Shown: positions 19,682-29,079, counted from the first letter of the stretch. The stretch: 36,571 nt of DNA from Sphingobacterium sp. T2 (GCF_000814685.1 NZ_JXAC01000023.1:1-36571); one strand, 5' to 3'. Numbers and translations are program-made. Notes: generated from the letters alone by a model not told the origin.

Positions 19682-19824
19682 TCCAAGGAACGGGTAAGTA
19701 CATAGTAACGGTATGCTACTATCGCTAGTTGAAACTTAGATAATTTGGAAGGGTCTTTTTTGCTGTATTTAGGTAAGACCGCCTTATTGAAAGCATTTAG
19801 GATTTTGAAAAGTTTCTTCTTCAT
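19678..19824 (-). CDS. Small basic 48-residue protein, function unknown
   Basis: A short frame of 48 codons starting ATG at 19824 encodes a Lys-rich protein: MKKKLFKILNAFNKAVLPKY, then the central KDPSKLSKFQ and the C-terminal AYRYYVLTRSLD. It looks like a real protein rather than chance: an amphipathic basic N-terminus, a P-x-Y stretch and an aromatic C-terminal helix. From memory, ~47-50-residue proteins with the same pattern (LPxY, KLSK, RYxV at the end) recur in Sphingobacteriaceae and flavobacteria and have sometimes been labelled SsrA-binding protein, although they lack the SmpB fold. The stop overlaps the MscS stop on the opposite strand. It is transcribed alone between MscS and the glpT terminator. 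No function can be given. Confidence 0.7.
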   Translation of the reverse strand: MKKKLFKILNAFNKAVLPKYSKKDPSKLSKFQLAIVAYRYYVLTRSLD

Positions 19825-19853
19825 AAGTTCTGACTTGTGATATCTAATTTAAC

Positions 19854-19888
19854 AAAAAAGTCTTGTGATATGTTCACAAGACTTTTTT
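19854..19888. terminator. Terminator downstream of glpT
   Basis: A 15-base stem (AAAAAAGTCTTGTGA paired with TCACAAGACTTTTTT) closes a 5-base loop. A and T runs on both sides allow termination in either direction; it lies 35 bases past the restored stop of glpT on the minus strand. Confidence 0.85.
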
Positions 19889-19922
19889 TGGAATATTAAG
19901 GAATATATATTTTGGTTAAACC

Positions 19923-21259
19923 TTATGCATTAAGGATTTCTTTTTCTTTTTTCCATGTAAAGGCGGTGAATACAATCGCTAGGATAGAGGAAGCTAAAAT
20001 CACTTCGAAGGAAATATCCCAACCTTTGTTGTCTACCAACCTCCAAGGGCCGCATTGGCCAACATATCTCCGATGAAATAGCCGAAGAGGCCTGTAAGCC
20101 CAGCAGCGGTACCTGCAGCTTTCTTAGGAACGAGATCTAGGGCCTGCACGCCGATAAGCATCACCGGACCGTAGATCAAGAAGCCTATAGCCCAAAGAGC
20201 AATATTGATAATCCATGGTGAAGAGCCTGGCGTAACCCAATAAAAGAATACGGCGATGAAGGTGGCTGCCATGAAGATAATGGTAACAGGAGCACGACGA
20301 CCCTGAAACAGCTTATCACTCATGATACCACAAAGGATAGTGCCAGGAATTGCGGCAAGCTCATAGATAGAGGCTGCCCATGCGGCCTCCGATGACGAAT
20401 AGCCTTTGGCCTCCTGCAAAAAGGTAGGAGCCCAGTTGACAATACCGTTTCTTACCAGGTAAACAAATGCATTGGCTATAGCGATAAACCAAAGCATCTT
20501 ATTGTTGAAAACATATTTGAAGAAAATTTCTTTGGCAGTAAGCTCCTGTTCTTGGGACTCTTCATAGCTCTTCGGATAGTCGTTTTTGTATTTCTCGATA
20601 GGAGGTAAGCCACAAGACTGTGGGGTGTCTCTTACCGTTAGTACCGCAATAATGGCGAAAAGGATAGCCACTAAGCCCGGAAAATACAGTCTAGCTTGCC
20701 AATCAACAAATAATTCTACCCCGAGGATGGCTAAGGGGCCTACCAAGAAACCTCCTACGTTGTGCGCTAGGTTCCATATAGACATAGTCGTACCGCGTTC
20801 CTTGATCGAAAACCAGTGTACTACCACACGACCACATGGAGGCCAGCCCATCCCTTGGAACCATCCGTTAAGGAATAGAAGGATGAACATGACTAGTACG
20901 GAAGAGGTGGCGAAGGATGAAAATCCCATGAAAATCATCGTCAGCGATGATAATACAAGACCCAGAGCCAAGAAATAACGGGCATTGCTTCGGTCAGAAA
21001 CATTTCCCATCACAAATTTACTTATCCCATATGCAATGGATATGGCTGACATGGCTAAGCCCAGCTCCGCCTTGGAATAGCCTAAAGAATCTTGTAAATC
21101 TTTGACAGCAAAAGAGAAGTTCTTACGAACAAAATAATAAGCCGCATATCCTAAGAAAATGCCTATGAAAACTTGAATTCTCAGCTTTCTGTATTCTGGA
21201 TCTATACGGTGTTCTGGTAATAATTCTTTGTGTTTTGGTGGTTTTAAAAATCCTAACAT
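19923..21259 (-). CDS. glpT: Glycerol-3-phosphate transporter (MFS, GlpT-type), one frameshift near the 3' end
   Basis: An inner-membrane antiporter exchanging G3P for phosphate, ~445 residues with twelve predicted membrane segments. The N-terminus carries PEYRKLRIQVFIGIFLGYAA and YYFVRKNFSFAVKDL; YGISKFVMGNVSDRSNAR is the conserved loop 2-3 of organophosphate transporters; NGWFQGMGWPPCGR and GTAAGLTGLFGY are also family-typical. A stop at 20033 looks premature: adding one T near 20037 turns ALGGW-stop into LVDNKGWDISFEVIL and continues through a last membrane helix to EKEILNA at 19923. The gene follows glpQ by 14 bases, so GlpQ-released G3P is imported by the same operon. UhpT/PgtP-like hexose-phosphate transport is a less likely alternative; the context decides for G3P. 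Confidence 0.9.
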
Positions 21260-21273
21260 GTTATCTTCTGTTC

Positions 21274-22186
21274 TTAAAATAAATTAGGGTAATCACTAAT
21301 AATTCCGTCTACGTTCAATGCTTTTAGCTTCTCTATTTCTTCTTTAGTATTTACGGTCCAAGGAAGAACTTTTATACCCATGGCATGGGCATCTTTTACG
21401 AATTGCTCGGTTACGATTTTGTAATTAGGGCTGATAATGAAAGGTTTGAAACCTAACTCCTCTACCAACTCTTTAACTGTCTTGGTGTTTTTGGCGTCGA
21501 TAAGATAGGATGTACGAACTGTTGGATATTGTTTGTTTATATATTGGATAGTACGTTTATCAAAAGACTGTATAACTGTTCTCTTGTCTATTGCCTTTAT
21601 CCAAAATGATTTTTAATATCAGGTCCGAAAATTCTTTTGGCTCAGGATGTGCCACATTGTCCTTCTTCTCATTACTTTTAGTCTCGATATTGTAAAACAT
21701 CTTCTTGCCTTTGGAAGCAGCATATTTTTCTGCTTCGTCAATAAGATCTGATAGAAGAGCAATCTTTGTCGAAATTTTTCGCTGTTGAGGGAAATCCACA
21801 TTGCCTTTTAACCCCAAGTCGAACTGCTGAAGTTGCTCGTAGGTGTAATTATAGATCAATCCTTTATTGTCTTTTCCCTTTAATTCTGATCCATCACTGT
21901 AGGTCACGAATTTAGGATTGAGGAAATCATCGTGGTAAACTACTACTTTTTTGTCCTTTGTGATGTTGGTCGAATCCATCTCCAAGGTGGTGACGATAGG
22001 GAAGTCTATAGACATTTTCATACCGCCGATGGAGTTTTCAGGATATAAGCCTCTACCACCACGGTGAGCTTCGTAAGAAAATTTAGGGAAGTCCACATAA
22101 GTATTACGCTCTTTTTTTACTGCACACGATGTGGAGGCAAGTATCAAAGAAACAATTGCTAATGATATTTTTAAAGGTTTACGCAT
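21274..22186 (-). CDS. glpQ: Glycerophosphodiester phosphodiesterase, lipoprotein (GlpQ-type), one frameshift
   Basis: Hydrolyses glycerophosphodiesters to G3P and an alcohol outside the cytoplasm. The start at 22186 (MRKPLKISLAIVS) gives a lipoprotein signal peptide ending ASTSC; an upstream ATG at 22219 is possible but spoils the peptide. The TIM-barrel GDPD signatures are present: EAHRGGRGLYPENS with the catalytic His-Arg, LEMDSTNITKDKKVVVYHDD (the metal-binding Glu-x-Asp and second catalytic His), FYNIETKS and, at the end, LPWTVNTKEEI and VDGIISDYP. The frame breaks near 21598 after KIILDK; the next frame reads AIDKRTVIQSFDKRTIQY and goes on to 21274. Its product feeds glpT, which starts 14 bases downstream. 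Confidence 0.9.
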
Positions 22187-22220
22187 AGATACAGATTTAA
22201 GTGTTCTAATATACATCAAT

Positions 22221-22262
22221 AAAAAAGAATAAACATACGATGAAAGTATGTTTATTCTTTTT
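22221..22262. terminator. Terminator between the metallophosphoesterase gene and glpQ
   Basis: A 12-base stem (GAATAAACATAC paired with GTATGTTTATTC) with a 7-base loop, an A6 run on the left and a T5 run on the right. It suggests glpQ-glpT has its own promoter or is transcribed through incomplete termination. Confidence 0.78.
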
Positions 22263-22264
22263 CG

Positions 22265-24256
22265 TTATTTCATTGCCGTATTAAACGTCTTTGGTCGGGT
22301 CATCGTCTCCTGATATTTATTGCCGTATTCATCTTCCACCGTAATTTCTATGGTCGATGTAGGCTGGATGCCGTAACCAAAAATAAGTGTGACGTGTTGT
22401 TCGTAACAAAATCCGATGTAGGGGCCGCATTGGCATTCAAACGCTTCAGCTCATAAGAGATAATATGAAGTGGGTCTTTCTTATTCACGCGGCTAACGGT
22501 AAGGTTGTTGCCGTTTTCTTTCACGGTAATTTTCCAGTTTGGCTGATAACCCCATACATTGATTAGGATTTGGTTTTTGTCATTTACGACAGCATATTCT
22601 CCTGCATATTCGGCAACTTGCGACTTATAAGTGGCATTGGCATTAGGAGCGAAGGCGTCCGCTGTGATATGAACTTTGTTAAGATCGTATGCTCTGAACT
22701 GATAGTTCTTATCGAAGCCTATGCTCTTGTAGTAGAATCTAAGGTCTTTGCCGCTATTTTCCATGACGCCATATCCTCCGGGACTGCCATCCTTGCTGAT
22801 ATGGTTGTCGGCATAGCCGGAGCGACCTGTCCACCACCATGTAGCACATATCGCTGCGATATTGTATTCTGTCACGTTGGTGTTAGTACTGTTATTAGGC
22901 AGAATTCTGTAATTGTAGTGGGTATGACCACTAACTACTTTCACGTTTTCGAAGCCCGAAAGTGCGGACATGAAAGCATTGTAATTGGTAAGTCGGCTTG
23001 AATATACGTTGTTCACATTAGGGACGTTGTGCAGCGGAATGTGCATCACCACCACTATTGGCGTGGACTTATCGGTGATAGTGGCAAGGTCTGCTTTTAA
23101 CCAGTCTATCTGATTTTGGGTTAATGTGGCATTATAGTTTCTGCTGCCTATAATTCCTAGACCACCGCCAGTGTTGATGTATATGATATTATCCAATACG
23201 ATATAGTGTACCTTACCTAGATTGAAAGAATAGTAGGTAGGGCCGAAATTTTCACGGAAAGGTTTTTCAGAAAGGAAATCGTTTGCCACATAGGGGTCAT
23301 TGTCGTGATTTCCCATAGCATGGAATATCGGAAAGTTAAAATCCTTGATAAGGTTCTTAAACTCCCTTAATCCAAAATTGTTGGAGTACCAATACAGATC
23401 CCATGTCTGGTCACCTACAGTAATGGCATAGAATTTTTTGTTTTGTCCCTTTACTTGATTAGCTAGCGTGTTTATATCGTTTACAAAACCGTTTCTGAAT
23501 TGTGCAATGTCGTCGTTTCTGTTGGCGATATGCATGTCTGCCAAGAACGCTACGACATGATTTTCATTGTTGGCAGGGATAAGTTCGAAATCTACAAGAT
23601 CTATTTTCTCCTTGCTAGAAGAGATAGGCTTGTAGAATTGAGGAATGGAATTTGTCACGGCAACTTCGTAATTGGAAGGTATAGATACGAAGACAAATCC
23701 ATTAGTTTTGTTGGATGAAAGGTAATAGATACCATTTTCGTCCGTGGTGGTCACCGTCTCTCCGTCCGACACGACTACGTTTGGCACTCCTTTGCCTTGG
23801 CTATATACCGATCCTTTTATGTTCATTCCTTGCTTATCCGGAATATTGGCGTTAAAAACAATAGTAATGGTTGTTTCGCCGAGAAGTTTACTCTTATTGT
23901 CGCGTTGTATATATATTTCGTATGTATCAGCAGGAATGTTGTCTTTGGTTTCGACTACAATCTCATTGTCCTTGAGCTGTTTTATGGTGAATATATATTG
24001 TTGAGAAGAATTCCTTTTTTTTCAGCAATATGACGTCGTTTTTTTCAAATCCTTTTCCTCCAATGGTGAATGTTTTGCTGTTGTCAATAAGGTAGGAAGA
24101 AGCTAAGGACAACTCGGTAATGGTTATAGGCTTTCCTGTTTCATCTGTAGGAGGGGTAGTAGTGGATGAACCGCCGTCTTTGCTACAGGAGAGAAATAAG
24201 GTTCCGAAAGTCAGCAGGAAGATGCTTAAAACGTGTATGAAAAAACGTGTCTTCAT
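22265..24256 (-). CDS. Calcineurin-like metallophosphoesterase lipoprotein, two frameshifts
   Basis: A secreted phosphoesterase of ~660 residues. The N-terminus is a lipoprotein signal (LTFGTLFLSC, then SKDGG), followed by an IPT-like beta domain (TITELSLASSYLIDNSKTFT), a MetallophosN-type carboxypeptidase-regulatory domain (IKGSVYSQGKGVPNVVVSDG), the phosphoesterase core and a C-terminal beta domain. All metal motifs are visible: FLADMHIA, TVGDQTWD, AMGNHDND, VVMHIPLH and VSGHTHYNYR. Breaks: an 8-T run at 24015-24022 (one base too long; LLKKRNSSQQYIFTIKQ then joins) and near 22397 (after SDFVT; the next frame reads EQHVTLIFGYGIQPTS and ends at 22265). Placed inside the glp region, it probably releases phosphate or glycerol from a phosphorylated compound outside the cell; the exact substrate is unknown. 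Confidence 0.85.
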
Positions 24257-24331
24257 AATTGGTGTTAGTTAGGGTTAAAAATAGCTATCAGCCAGCTTGC
24301 GCTGACTGATAGCTTGATATAGGTTGCAAGT

Positions 24332-24964
24332 TTAGTTGTTCTCGAAGTATTGATAGATTGCAAAATCATCAACTCCCAAACGTCCGTTGGAAACGGTGTT
24401 GTTACTTGTTCCTAAGCCCAACTTGTTGATTCGGAAACGAACAGGCTGTTTGATATTCATCATGAATACGGCTTGTTTAGGCGTCTGACTTTGCGAGGTG
24501 GGGTGTGCGTCGCTGATAGGATCTCCTATACGATGCCATGTCTGTCCTTGATCTACCGAATACTCCAATTGGAATGTACAAGATTGATCCGTATAGTAGG
24601 AACCATACCAGAAGGTAACTTTCGAGGCACCATTAGGCACGTCGAAGTTCATCTGTGCCAACGCACTATACGAAAGGTTTTGCTGGAACCGTAAGGCCTG
24701 TTTTCCTGACACTATACGATCACGACCTGCAGTCTCTCCTTGAATAACATAATATAAGTACCAAGTTCCTGTAGACATGGTCAACAAATTTTGCGTAGCA
24801 CTTACGTTATAACTTGTTTTACCTTGATATGGCTCCTCGAAAGTTTCTGGCCATCCTGGATACAGCTTACCCGAAGGATACAGCATGTCTTCAAATTTTT
24901 GTAGACGTAATTCAGGTCCTTCTTGAGACGCAATTACTACCCCTTGGAACGTAGGTCTAATTGT
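24332..24964 (-). CDS. Secreted beta-sandwich protein fragment, 5'-truncated (no credible start)
   Basis: An open frame of 211 codons with no signal peptide. The only internal ATG, at 24886, would begin inside a conserved-looking stretch, since codons upstream of it (RPTFQGVVIASQEGPELRLQ) also read as real protein up to a TAA at 24965. The C-terminal ~170 residues look like a jelly-roll domain (SKVTFWYGSYYTDQSCTFQL, SVDQGQTWHRIGD, FRINKLGLG, GRLGVDDFAIY) of the type found in Bacteroidota secreted DUF5689/choice-of-anchor proteins; that naming is tentative. It sits between glpF and the metallophosphoesterase, whose partner it may be. Either the 5' part was deleted (by loss or misassembly) or the frame is broken in sequence I cannot recognise as coding. 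Confidence 0.6.
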   Translation of the reverse strand, partial: TIRPTFQGVVIASQEGPELRLQKFEDMLYPSGKLYPGWPETFEEPYQGKTSYNVSATQNLLTMSTGTWYLYYVIQGETAGRDRIVSGKQALRFQQNLSYSALAQMNFDVPNGASKVTFWYGSYYTDQSCTFQLEYSVDQGQTWHRIGDPISDAHPTSQSQTPKQAVFMMNIKQPVRFRINKLGLGTSNNTVSNGRLGVDDFAIYQYFENN

Positions 24965-24990
24965 TTATTTTTGTGCGAAAGTGCAAAGCC

Positions 24991-25018
24991 AATATTAGCA
25001 TAATGTTATGCTAATATT
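24991..25018. repeat. 28-base inverted repeat downstream of glpF
   Basis: Perfect 13-base arms (AATATTAGCATAA and TTATGCTAATATT) flank a 2-base centre. It lies between the glpF stop and the truncated gene. The stem is A+T-rich and no T run follows on the minus strand, so it makes a poor terminator and could equally be an operator. Confidence 0.6.
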
Positions 25019-25088
25019 AAGCTATAATATTTGGTTATCCTTTTGGTTTTAGTTATCTGTTTGTTTTAAATGTCTTTTATTCCCTCCT

Positions 25089-25823
25089 TTATTTAATTAT
25101 TGCCGAGTATAGAAGTGTTGCTAGAGCTGCTCCCAACATAGGACCTATTACCGGTACCCAAGCATATTCCGCATTGAAAGAAGCCTTGTTTTTTATAGGC
25201 AGCAAGGCGTGAATAATGCGAGGTCCTAAATCCCTTGCCGGATTTATAGCATAACCGGTAGTTCCGCCTAAAGATAAGCCTATGGCCCACACCAAGAATG
25301 CTACAGGCAGCGCTCCTATAGAGCCTAAACCTATAGTTGTTGGGGTGTCTTGATTAAGCGTAGCGTCCTGGAAATTTAGAATCGTGAAAATTAGTACAAA
25401 AGTACCTAACGTTTCACTCAACAAATTTCTAGGAAGATTTTTTATAGCTGGAGCAGTACAGAAGACAGCTTGTTTGGCATGCATATTCTCTGTCTGATCG
25501 AAATGGTCTTTGTACATAGCCCATACGAAAAACGCTCCTGTCATGGCACCAGCAAATTGAGCTGCCATATACTGAAGAGCTGTGCTGAAATCCATCTCTC
25601 CCCTCATGAGCACAGAAAGGGTTACTGCACAGTTAAGGTGAGCTCCACTATATGGAGCGGCTATGTTTACGCCCACAAACACGGCGAGAGCCCATGCTGT
25701 GGAGATAACTATCCAGCCGGAATCGTTTCCCTTGGTCTTGTTGAGTACTACGTTGGCCACAACACCTCCTCCCAAAAGAATCATTACGGCTGTACCAAGA
25801 TATTCTGCTAATATTGGTGTCAT
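25089..25823 (-). CDS. glpF: Glycerol facilitator, MIP/aquaglyceroporin family (variant first NPA box)
   Basis: A 244-residue inner-membrane channel for glycerol with six membrane segments and two half-helix loops. The second loop is canonical for glycerol channels (INPARDLGPR, residues ~193-202; Asp198 marks the glycerol-selective subgroup). The first reads SGAHLNCAVT, with Cys65 in place of the near-invariant Pro of NPA; the codon TGT differs from a Pro codon by at least two bases and the frame is intact, so it is not one of the indel artefacts. The gene follows glpK by 21 bases and glpD precedes glpK, giving glpD-glpK-glpF on the minus strand. Water permeation is also likely. Confidence is high for the family and good for glycerol because of the neighbours. 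Confidence 0.93.
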   Translation of the reverse strand: MTPILAEYLGTAVMILLGGGVVANVVLNKTKGNDSGWIVISTAWALAVFVGVNIAAPYSGAHLNCAVTLSVLMRGEMDFSTALQYMAAQFAGAMTGAFFVWAMYKDHFDQTENMHAKQAVFCTAPAIKNLPRNLLSETLGTFVLIFTILNFQDATLNQDTPTTIGLGSIGALPVAFLVWAIGLSLGGTTGYAINPARDLGPRIIHALLPIKNKASFNAEYAWVPVIGPMLGAALATLLYSAIIK

Positions 25824-25844
25824 AATTTCGTGGTTTTAAAATTA

Positions 25845-27344
25845 TTACTTGTAATTAGCCCAAAACTTTACAGTCTCGGTCGCTCGTTTCCATTCTTTCA
25901 ATGCAGCAGCATATTGTCCTTCGTCTTTGCGGAAATCAAAAACTTTGTCCTCTTTCCATAAAGTTTTCAATTCCTCGATATCCTTCCAAAAGCCTACTGC
26001 CAAGCCGGCCAAAAAGGCTGCTCCCATAGCTGTAGTTTCTGTCACGGCAGGACGTATAACTTTTGTCTGGACAATATCAGTTTGATATTGCATGAGGAAG
26101 TTGTTGTTGGTAGCACCTCCGTCGACCCGCAATTCCTGAATCTTACTTCCGGCATCATTTTCCATGGCTTTGAGGATGTCATAGGTCTGATAAGCAATGC
26201 TTTCCAGAGCCGCACGAGCGATATGAGCATCGTTGGAACCTCGCGATAGCCCTACGATGATGCCTCTGGCATTAGCATTCCAATGCGGAGCACCTAAACC
26301 TGAAAAAGCCGGCACAAGGTACACACCGTTGGTGTCCGATACACTTGTTGCCAGCTTTTCTACTTCAGCAGATGTTTTAATTATTCCCAGTTCATCTCTA
26401 AGCCATTGTACTACAGCACCACCAATGAAGATACTTCCCTCCAAAGCATAGTTTACCTGATCTCCTATTTTCCAGGCGACGGTAGTTACCAGCTTGTTTT
26501 TCGAGATGACCGGCCTATTTCCTACGTTCATCAACATGAAGCAGCCGGTACCATATGTGTTTTTCGCCATGCCTTGTTCGGTACAAAGCTGTCCGAATAA
26601 GGCGGCCTGCTGGTCTCCGGCAATGCCTGCAATAGGTATGTTGACGTTTCCTATTTCTAATGAGGTATGCCCGTAAAGTTCGGAACTGCTACACACTTGT
26701 GGCAGCATAGATTTTGGAACTTCAAAAAGTTCCAGCAACTCGTCATCCCATTCCAATGTGTGGATATTGAGTAGGAGGGAGCGAGAGGCGTTGGTCACGT
26801 CAGTGACATGCTTTTCTCCCTTGGTAAGGTTGTATACCAACCATGAATCTACGGTACCGAATGCCAGTTCTCCTCGGTCAGCCATTGCTTTGGCCCCTTC
26901 CACATTATTCAGTATCCAATGGATTTTGGATGCCGAGAAATAAGAGTCTATCAGCAATCCGGTCTTTTCCTGAATAAGTTTATCAAGGCCTCGATCTGCT
27001 ATAACTTTACAGTAGTCTGCGGTACGTCGGTCCTGCCAAACTATAGCATTGTATATCGGCTTTCCGGTTTTACGGTTCCATACAATAGTGGTCTCACGTT
27101 GATTGGTGATACCTATTCCTTTGATAGCTTCAAGCTTGACGTTAGCTTTCGCTATAACTTCGGTCATCACTGCTAGCTGCGTGGACCATATCTCTTGCGG
27201 ATCATGTTCTACCCACCCCGATTTAGGATAAATCTGAGTGAACTCCTTCTGCGCTATCTCTACAATTTCTCCCCTATGATTGAAGAGTATAGCTCGGGAG
27301 CTTGTGGTACCTTGATCTAAGGAAAGAATAAATTCTTTCTTCAT
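25845..27344 (-). CDS. glpK: Glycerol kinase
   Basis: A 499-residue FGGY-family kinase that phosphorylates glycerol to sn-glycerol-3-phosphate with ATP. The N-terminal phosphate-binding loop [28 protein letters not shown] (with the glycerol-binding Arg and the Trp-Gln-Asp stretch), [19 protein letters not shown] and the C-terminal [15 protein letters not shown] are all present and match GlpK closely; the length is the family standard. The frame is intact. It lies between glpD (42 bases upstream) and glpF (21 bases downstream), so entry, phosphorylation and oxidation of glycerol are one transcription unit. An ATAACCAAT leader sits 16 bases before the ATG. Confidence 0.97.
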   Translation of the reverse strand: MKKEFILSLDQGTTSSRAILFNHRGEIVEIAQKEFTQIYPKSGWVEHDPQEIWSTQLAVMTEVIAKANVKLEAIKGIGITNQRETTIVWNRKTGKPIYNAIVWQDRRTADYCKVIADRGLDKLIQEKTGLLIDSYFSASKIHWILNNVEGAKAMADRGELAFGTVDSWLVYNLTKGEKHVTDVTNASRSLLLNIHTLEWDDELLELFEVPKSMLPQVCSSSELYGHTSLEIGNVNIPIAGIAGDQQAALFGQLCTEQGMAKNTYGTGCFMLMNVGNRPVISKNKLVTTVAWKIGDQVNYALEGSIFIGGAVVQWLRDELGIIKTSAEVEKLATSVSDTNGVYLVPAFSGLGAPHWNANARGIIVGLSRGSNDAHIARAALESIAYQTYDILKAMENDAGSKIQELRVDGGATNNNFLMQYQTDIVQTKVIRPAVTETTAMGAAFLAGLAVGFWKDIEELKTLWKEDKVFDFRKDEGQYAAALKEWKRATETVKFWANYK

Positions 27345-27386
27345 ATCGTAATTTAGTTTATTGGTTATCTTTAATGTAATTGAACA

Positions 27387-28952
27387 CTAGAGCGTGTAAT
27401 TTGCTACTAGATTTTTATAGCTTTCAAGCTGTGCATCAATCCAAGCCTGATCTTTGCCCAACTCTTGAGCCATAAGCTGTGCCACACGTGGTGCAGCCTG
27501 CAATGATGCCTTAGCATCTAACAGTAAGAAGCGCACCCGTCTAGCCAAGAAGTCTTCCACATTGTAGATCATTTCGTTGCGGCAAGACCATATTACTTCT
27601 GCCTCAATAAATTCAAAGTCCGGATGTAATTTGTTGCCTAAGCTTGGATTTTCTTTTACCAATGCTTGGATCTTTTCTGCATCGCTGCCGTATACCTGCC
27701 AGTGTCCTGCTCTCTTTTCTGTAGAATAGCCGTGAATAGGCAGGTGGGTTGTCTTACAATCTTTAGGAATTAATTTTCCTACAGCAATAGCCATGTCTAC
27801 TGTTTCTTCGGCCATCTTGCGGTATGTTGTCCACTTACCTCCGGTGATGGTGATAAGATCTGAGTCGCTCTTTATTAGTTTGTGGTCGCGAGAGATCTCT
27901 TTTGTGCTGTTACCATCGTTATCCTTAGGTGCGGCCAAAGGTCTTAAACCCGCAAATACACTTAACACATCCTTACGTGTAGGAGGGTTTTCCAAATAGT
28001 CAGCAGCTGTATTAAGGATAAATTCAATTTCTTCTTCCAGAGGTCTTGGTTCTATTTTGTGTTCATTCAGCGGAGTGTCGGTAGTTCCCAACAATACTTT
28101 GTCATGCCATGGCACACCGAACAATACGCGGCCATCGCTGGTTTCGGGAATCATCAGTGCATCTTCCTTACCCAAGAATTTTTTATCAATTACGATGTGT
28201 GTACCTTGTGAAGGTCGAACCAAGTTTTTATGTGTAGCAGTGTCCAGCTTTAAGATATCATCCACGAAAATACCTGTCGCGTTGATGACAGCTTTTGCTT
28301 TTACAGTATATTTTTTGTTTGTATCTCTGTCAACGAATTCGATGCCTTCCACTTTACCTTCTCCGTTTTTGAGTATGCCTGTAACTTCAGCATAGTTTAA
28401 TATGGTAGCGCCATGTTCACACGCTGTTTGGCCCAAGTTTAATGCCAAGCGAGCATCGTCAAACTGACCATCAAAATATTGAATACCACCGATCAGATTC
28501 TTTTGGTTTACTTTCGGAAGCTTATTAATTACTTCTTTTTTGCTTAATAAAGTTGATTTCCCAATACGAAGTCTTCCGGCCAACCAATCATAAAGTTTCA
28601 GACCTATAAGGAATTTATATTTGCTGAATATATTATATGATGGAATGACAAAACCTTGTACAAATGAGACGTGAGGCGCATTTTTGAATATCAAACCACG
28701 TTCTTTCAACGCTGAAATCACTAATTTCACGTCTCCATTAGCCAAATAGCGGACCCCACCGTGTACTAGCTTTGTACTCTTACTTGATGTTCCTTTCGCA
28801 AAATCGTGTTTTTCAATAAGTAGTGTTTTATATCCACGCGAGGCAGCGTCTACGGCTATACCTAAGCCTGTAGCCCCACCACCTATAATCGCTATATCCC
28901 ATTCTTTGGTGTTTTCAATTGTAGATAAAGAATCGTTTCTGGTAAATTTCAT
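27387..28952 (-). CDS. glpD: FAD-dependent glycerol-3-phosphate dehydrogenase
   Basis: A 521-residue flavoprotein that oxidises G3P to dihydroxyacetone phosphate at the inner membrane and passes electrons to quinone. The N-terminal FAD site is DIAIIGGGATGLGIAVDAAS, followed by GTSSKSTKLVHGGVRYL, a GlpD signature; GVPWHDKVLLGTTDTPL and TGGKWTTYRKMAEE are further conserved blocks. The C-terminal ~120 residues form the DAO_C helical domain (EAEVIWSCRNEMIYNVEDFL, RRVRFLLLDA). It is the first gene of glpD-glpK-glpF and is divergent from the deoR-family regulator, across a 127-base region that carries inverted repeats. No frame problem. Confidence 0.96.
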   Translation of the reverse strand: MKFTRNDSLSTIENTKEWDIAIIGGGATGLGIAVDAASRGYKTLLIEKHDFAKGTSSKSTKLVHGGVRYLANGDVKLVISALKERGLIFKNAPHVSFVQGFVIPSYNIFSKYKFLIGLKLYDWLAGRLRIGKSTLLSKKEVINKLPKVNQKNLIGGIQYFDGQFDDARLALNLGQTACEHGATILNYAEVTGILKNGEGKVEGIEFVDRDTNKKYTVKAKAVINATGIFVDDILKLDTATHKNLVRPSQGTHIVIDKKFLGKEDALMIPETSDGRVLFGVPWHDKVLLGTTDTPLNEHKIEPRPLEEEIEFILNTAADYLENPPTRKDVLSVFAGLRPLAAPKDNDGNSTKEISRDHKLIKSDSDLITITGGKWTTYRKMAEETVDMAIAVGKLIPKDCKTTHLPIHGYSTEKRAGHWQVYGSDAEKIQALVKENPSLGNKLHPDFEFIEAEVIWSCRNEMIYNVEDFLARRVRFLLLDAKASLQAAPRVAQLMAQELGKDQAWIDAQLESYKNLVANYTL

Positions 28953-29079
28953 AGCAAAATGATTGTATTGTCTTTCGATTTTAAAGTAAAATTAGAAAAA
29001 AATGAAAATAAACGAAAGAAAATGAAGATAATATTTTTTATTTTGGTTTGCTAGTCTATTTTATATTATATTAGACTAT
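28953..29079. promoter_or_regulatory. Divergent glpD/glpR-like promoter region with candidate operators
   Basis: This gap must carry the promoter of glpD on the minus strand and of the regulator on the plus strand. Two inverted copies of a CGAAAG half-site occur: CTTTCG at 28972-28977 and CGAAAG at 29013-29018, each within an AAWCGAAAGA context. A second inverted repeat (TAGTCTA at 29052-29058, TAGACTA at 29072-29078) ends one base before the regulator's ATG. DeoR-family proteins bind repeated or inverted sites, so autoregulation and control of glpD are likely; binding is inferred, not shown. Confidence 0.5.

Noticed and set aside
24991-25018. The palindrome as a rho-independent terminator for glpF
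   Set aside because: The stem is very A+T-rich and no T run follows on the minus strand, so it is reported as an inverted repeat only.
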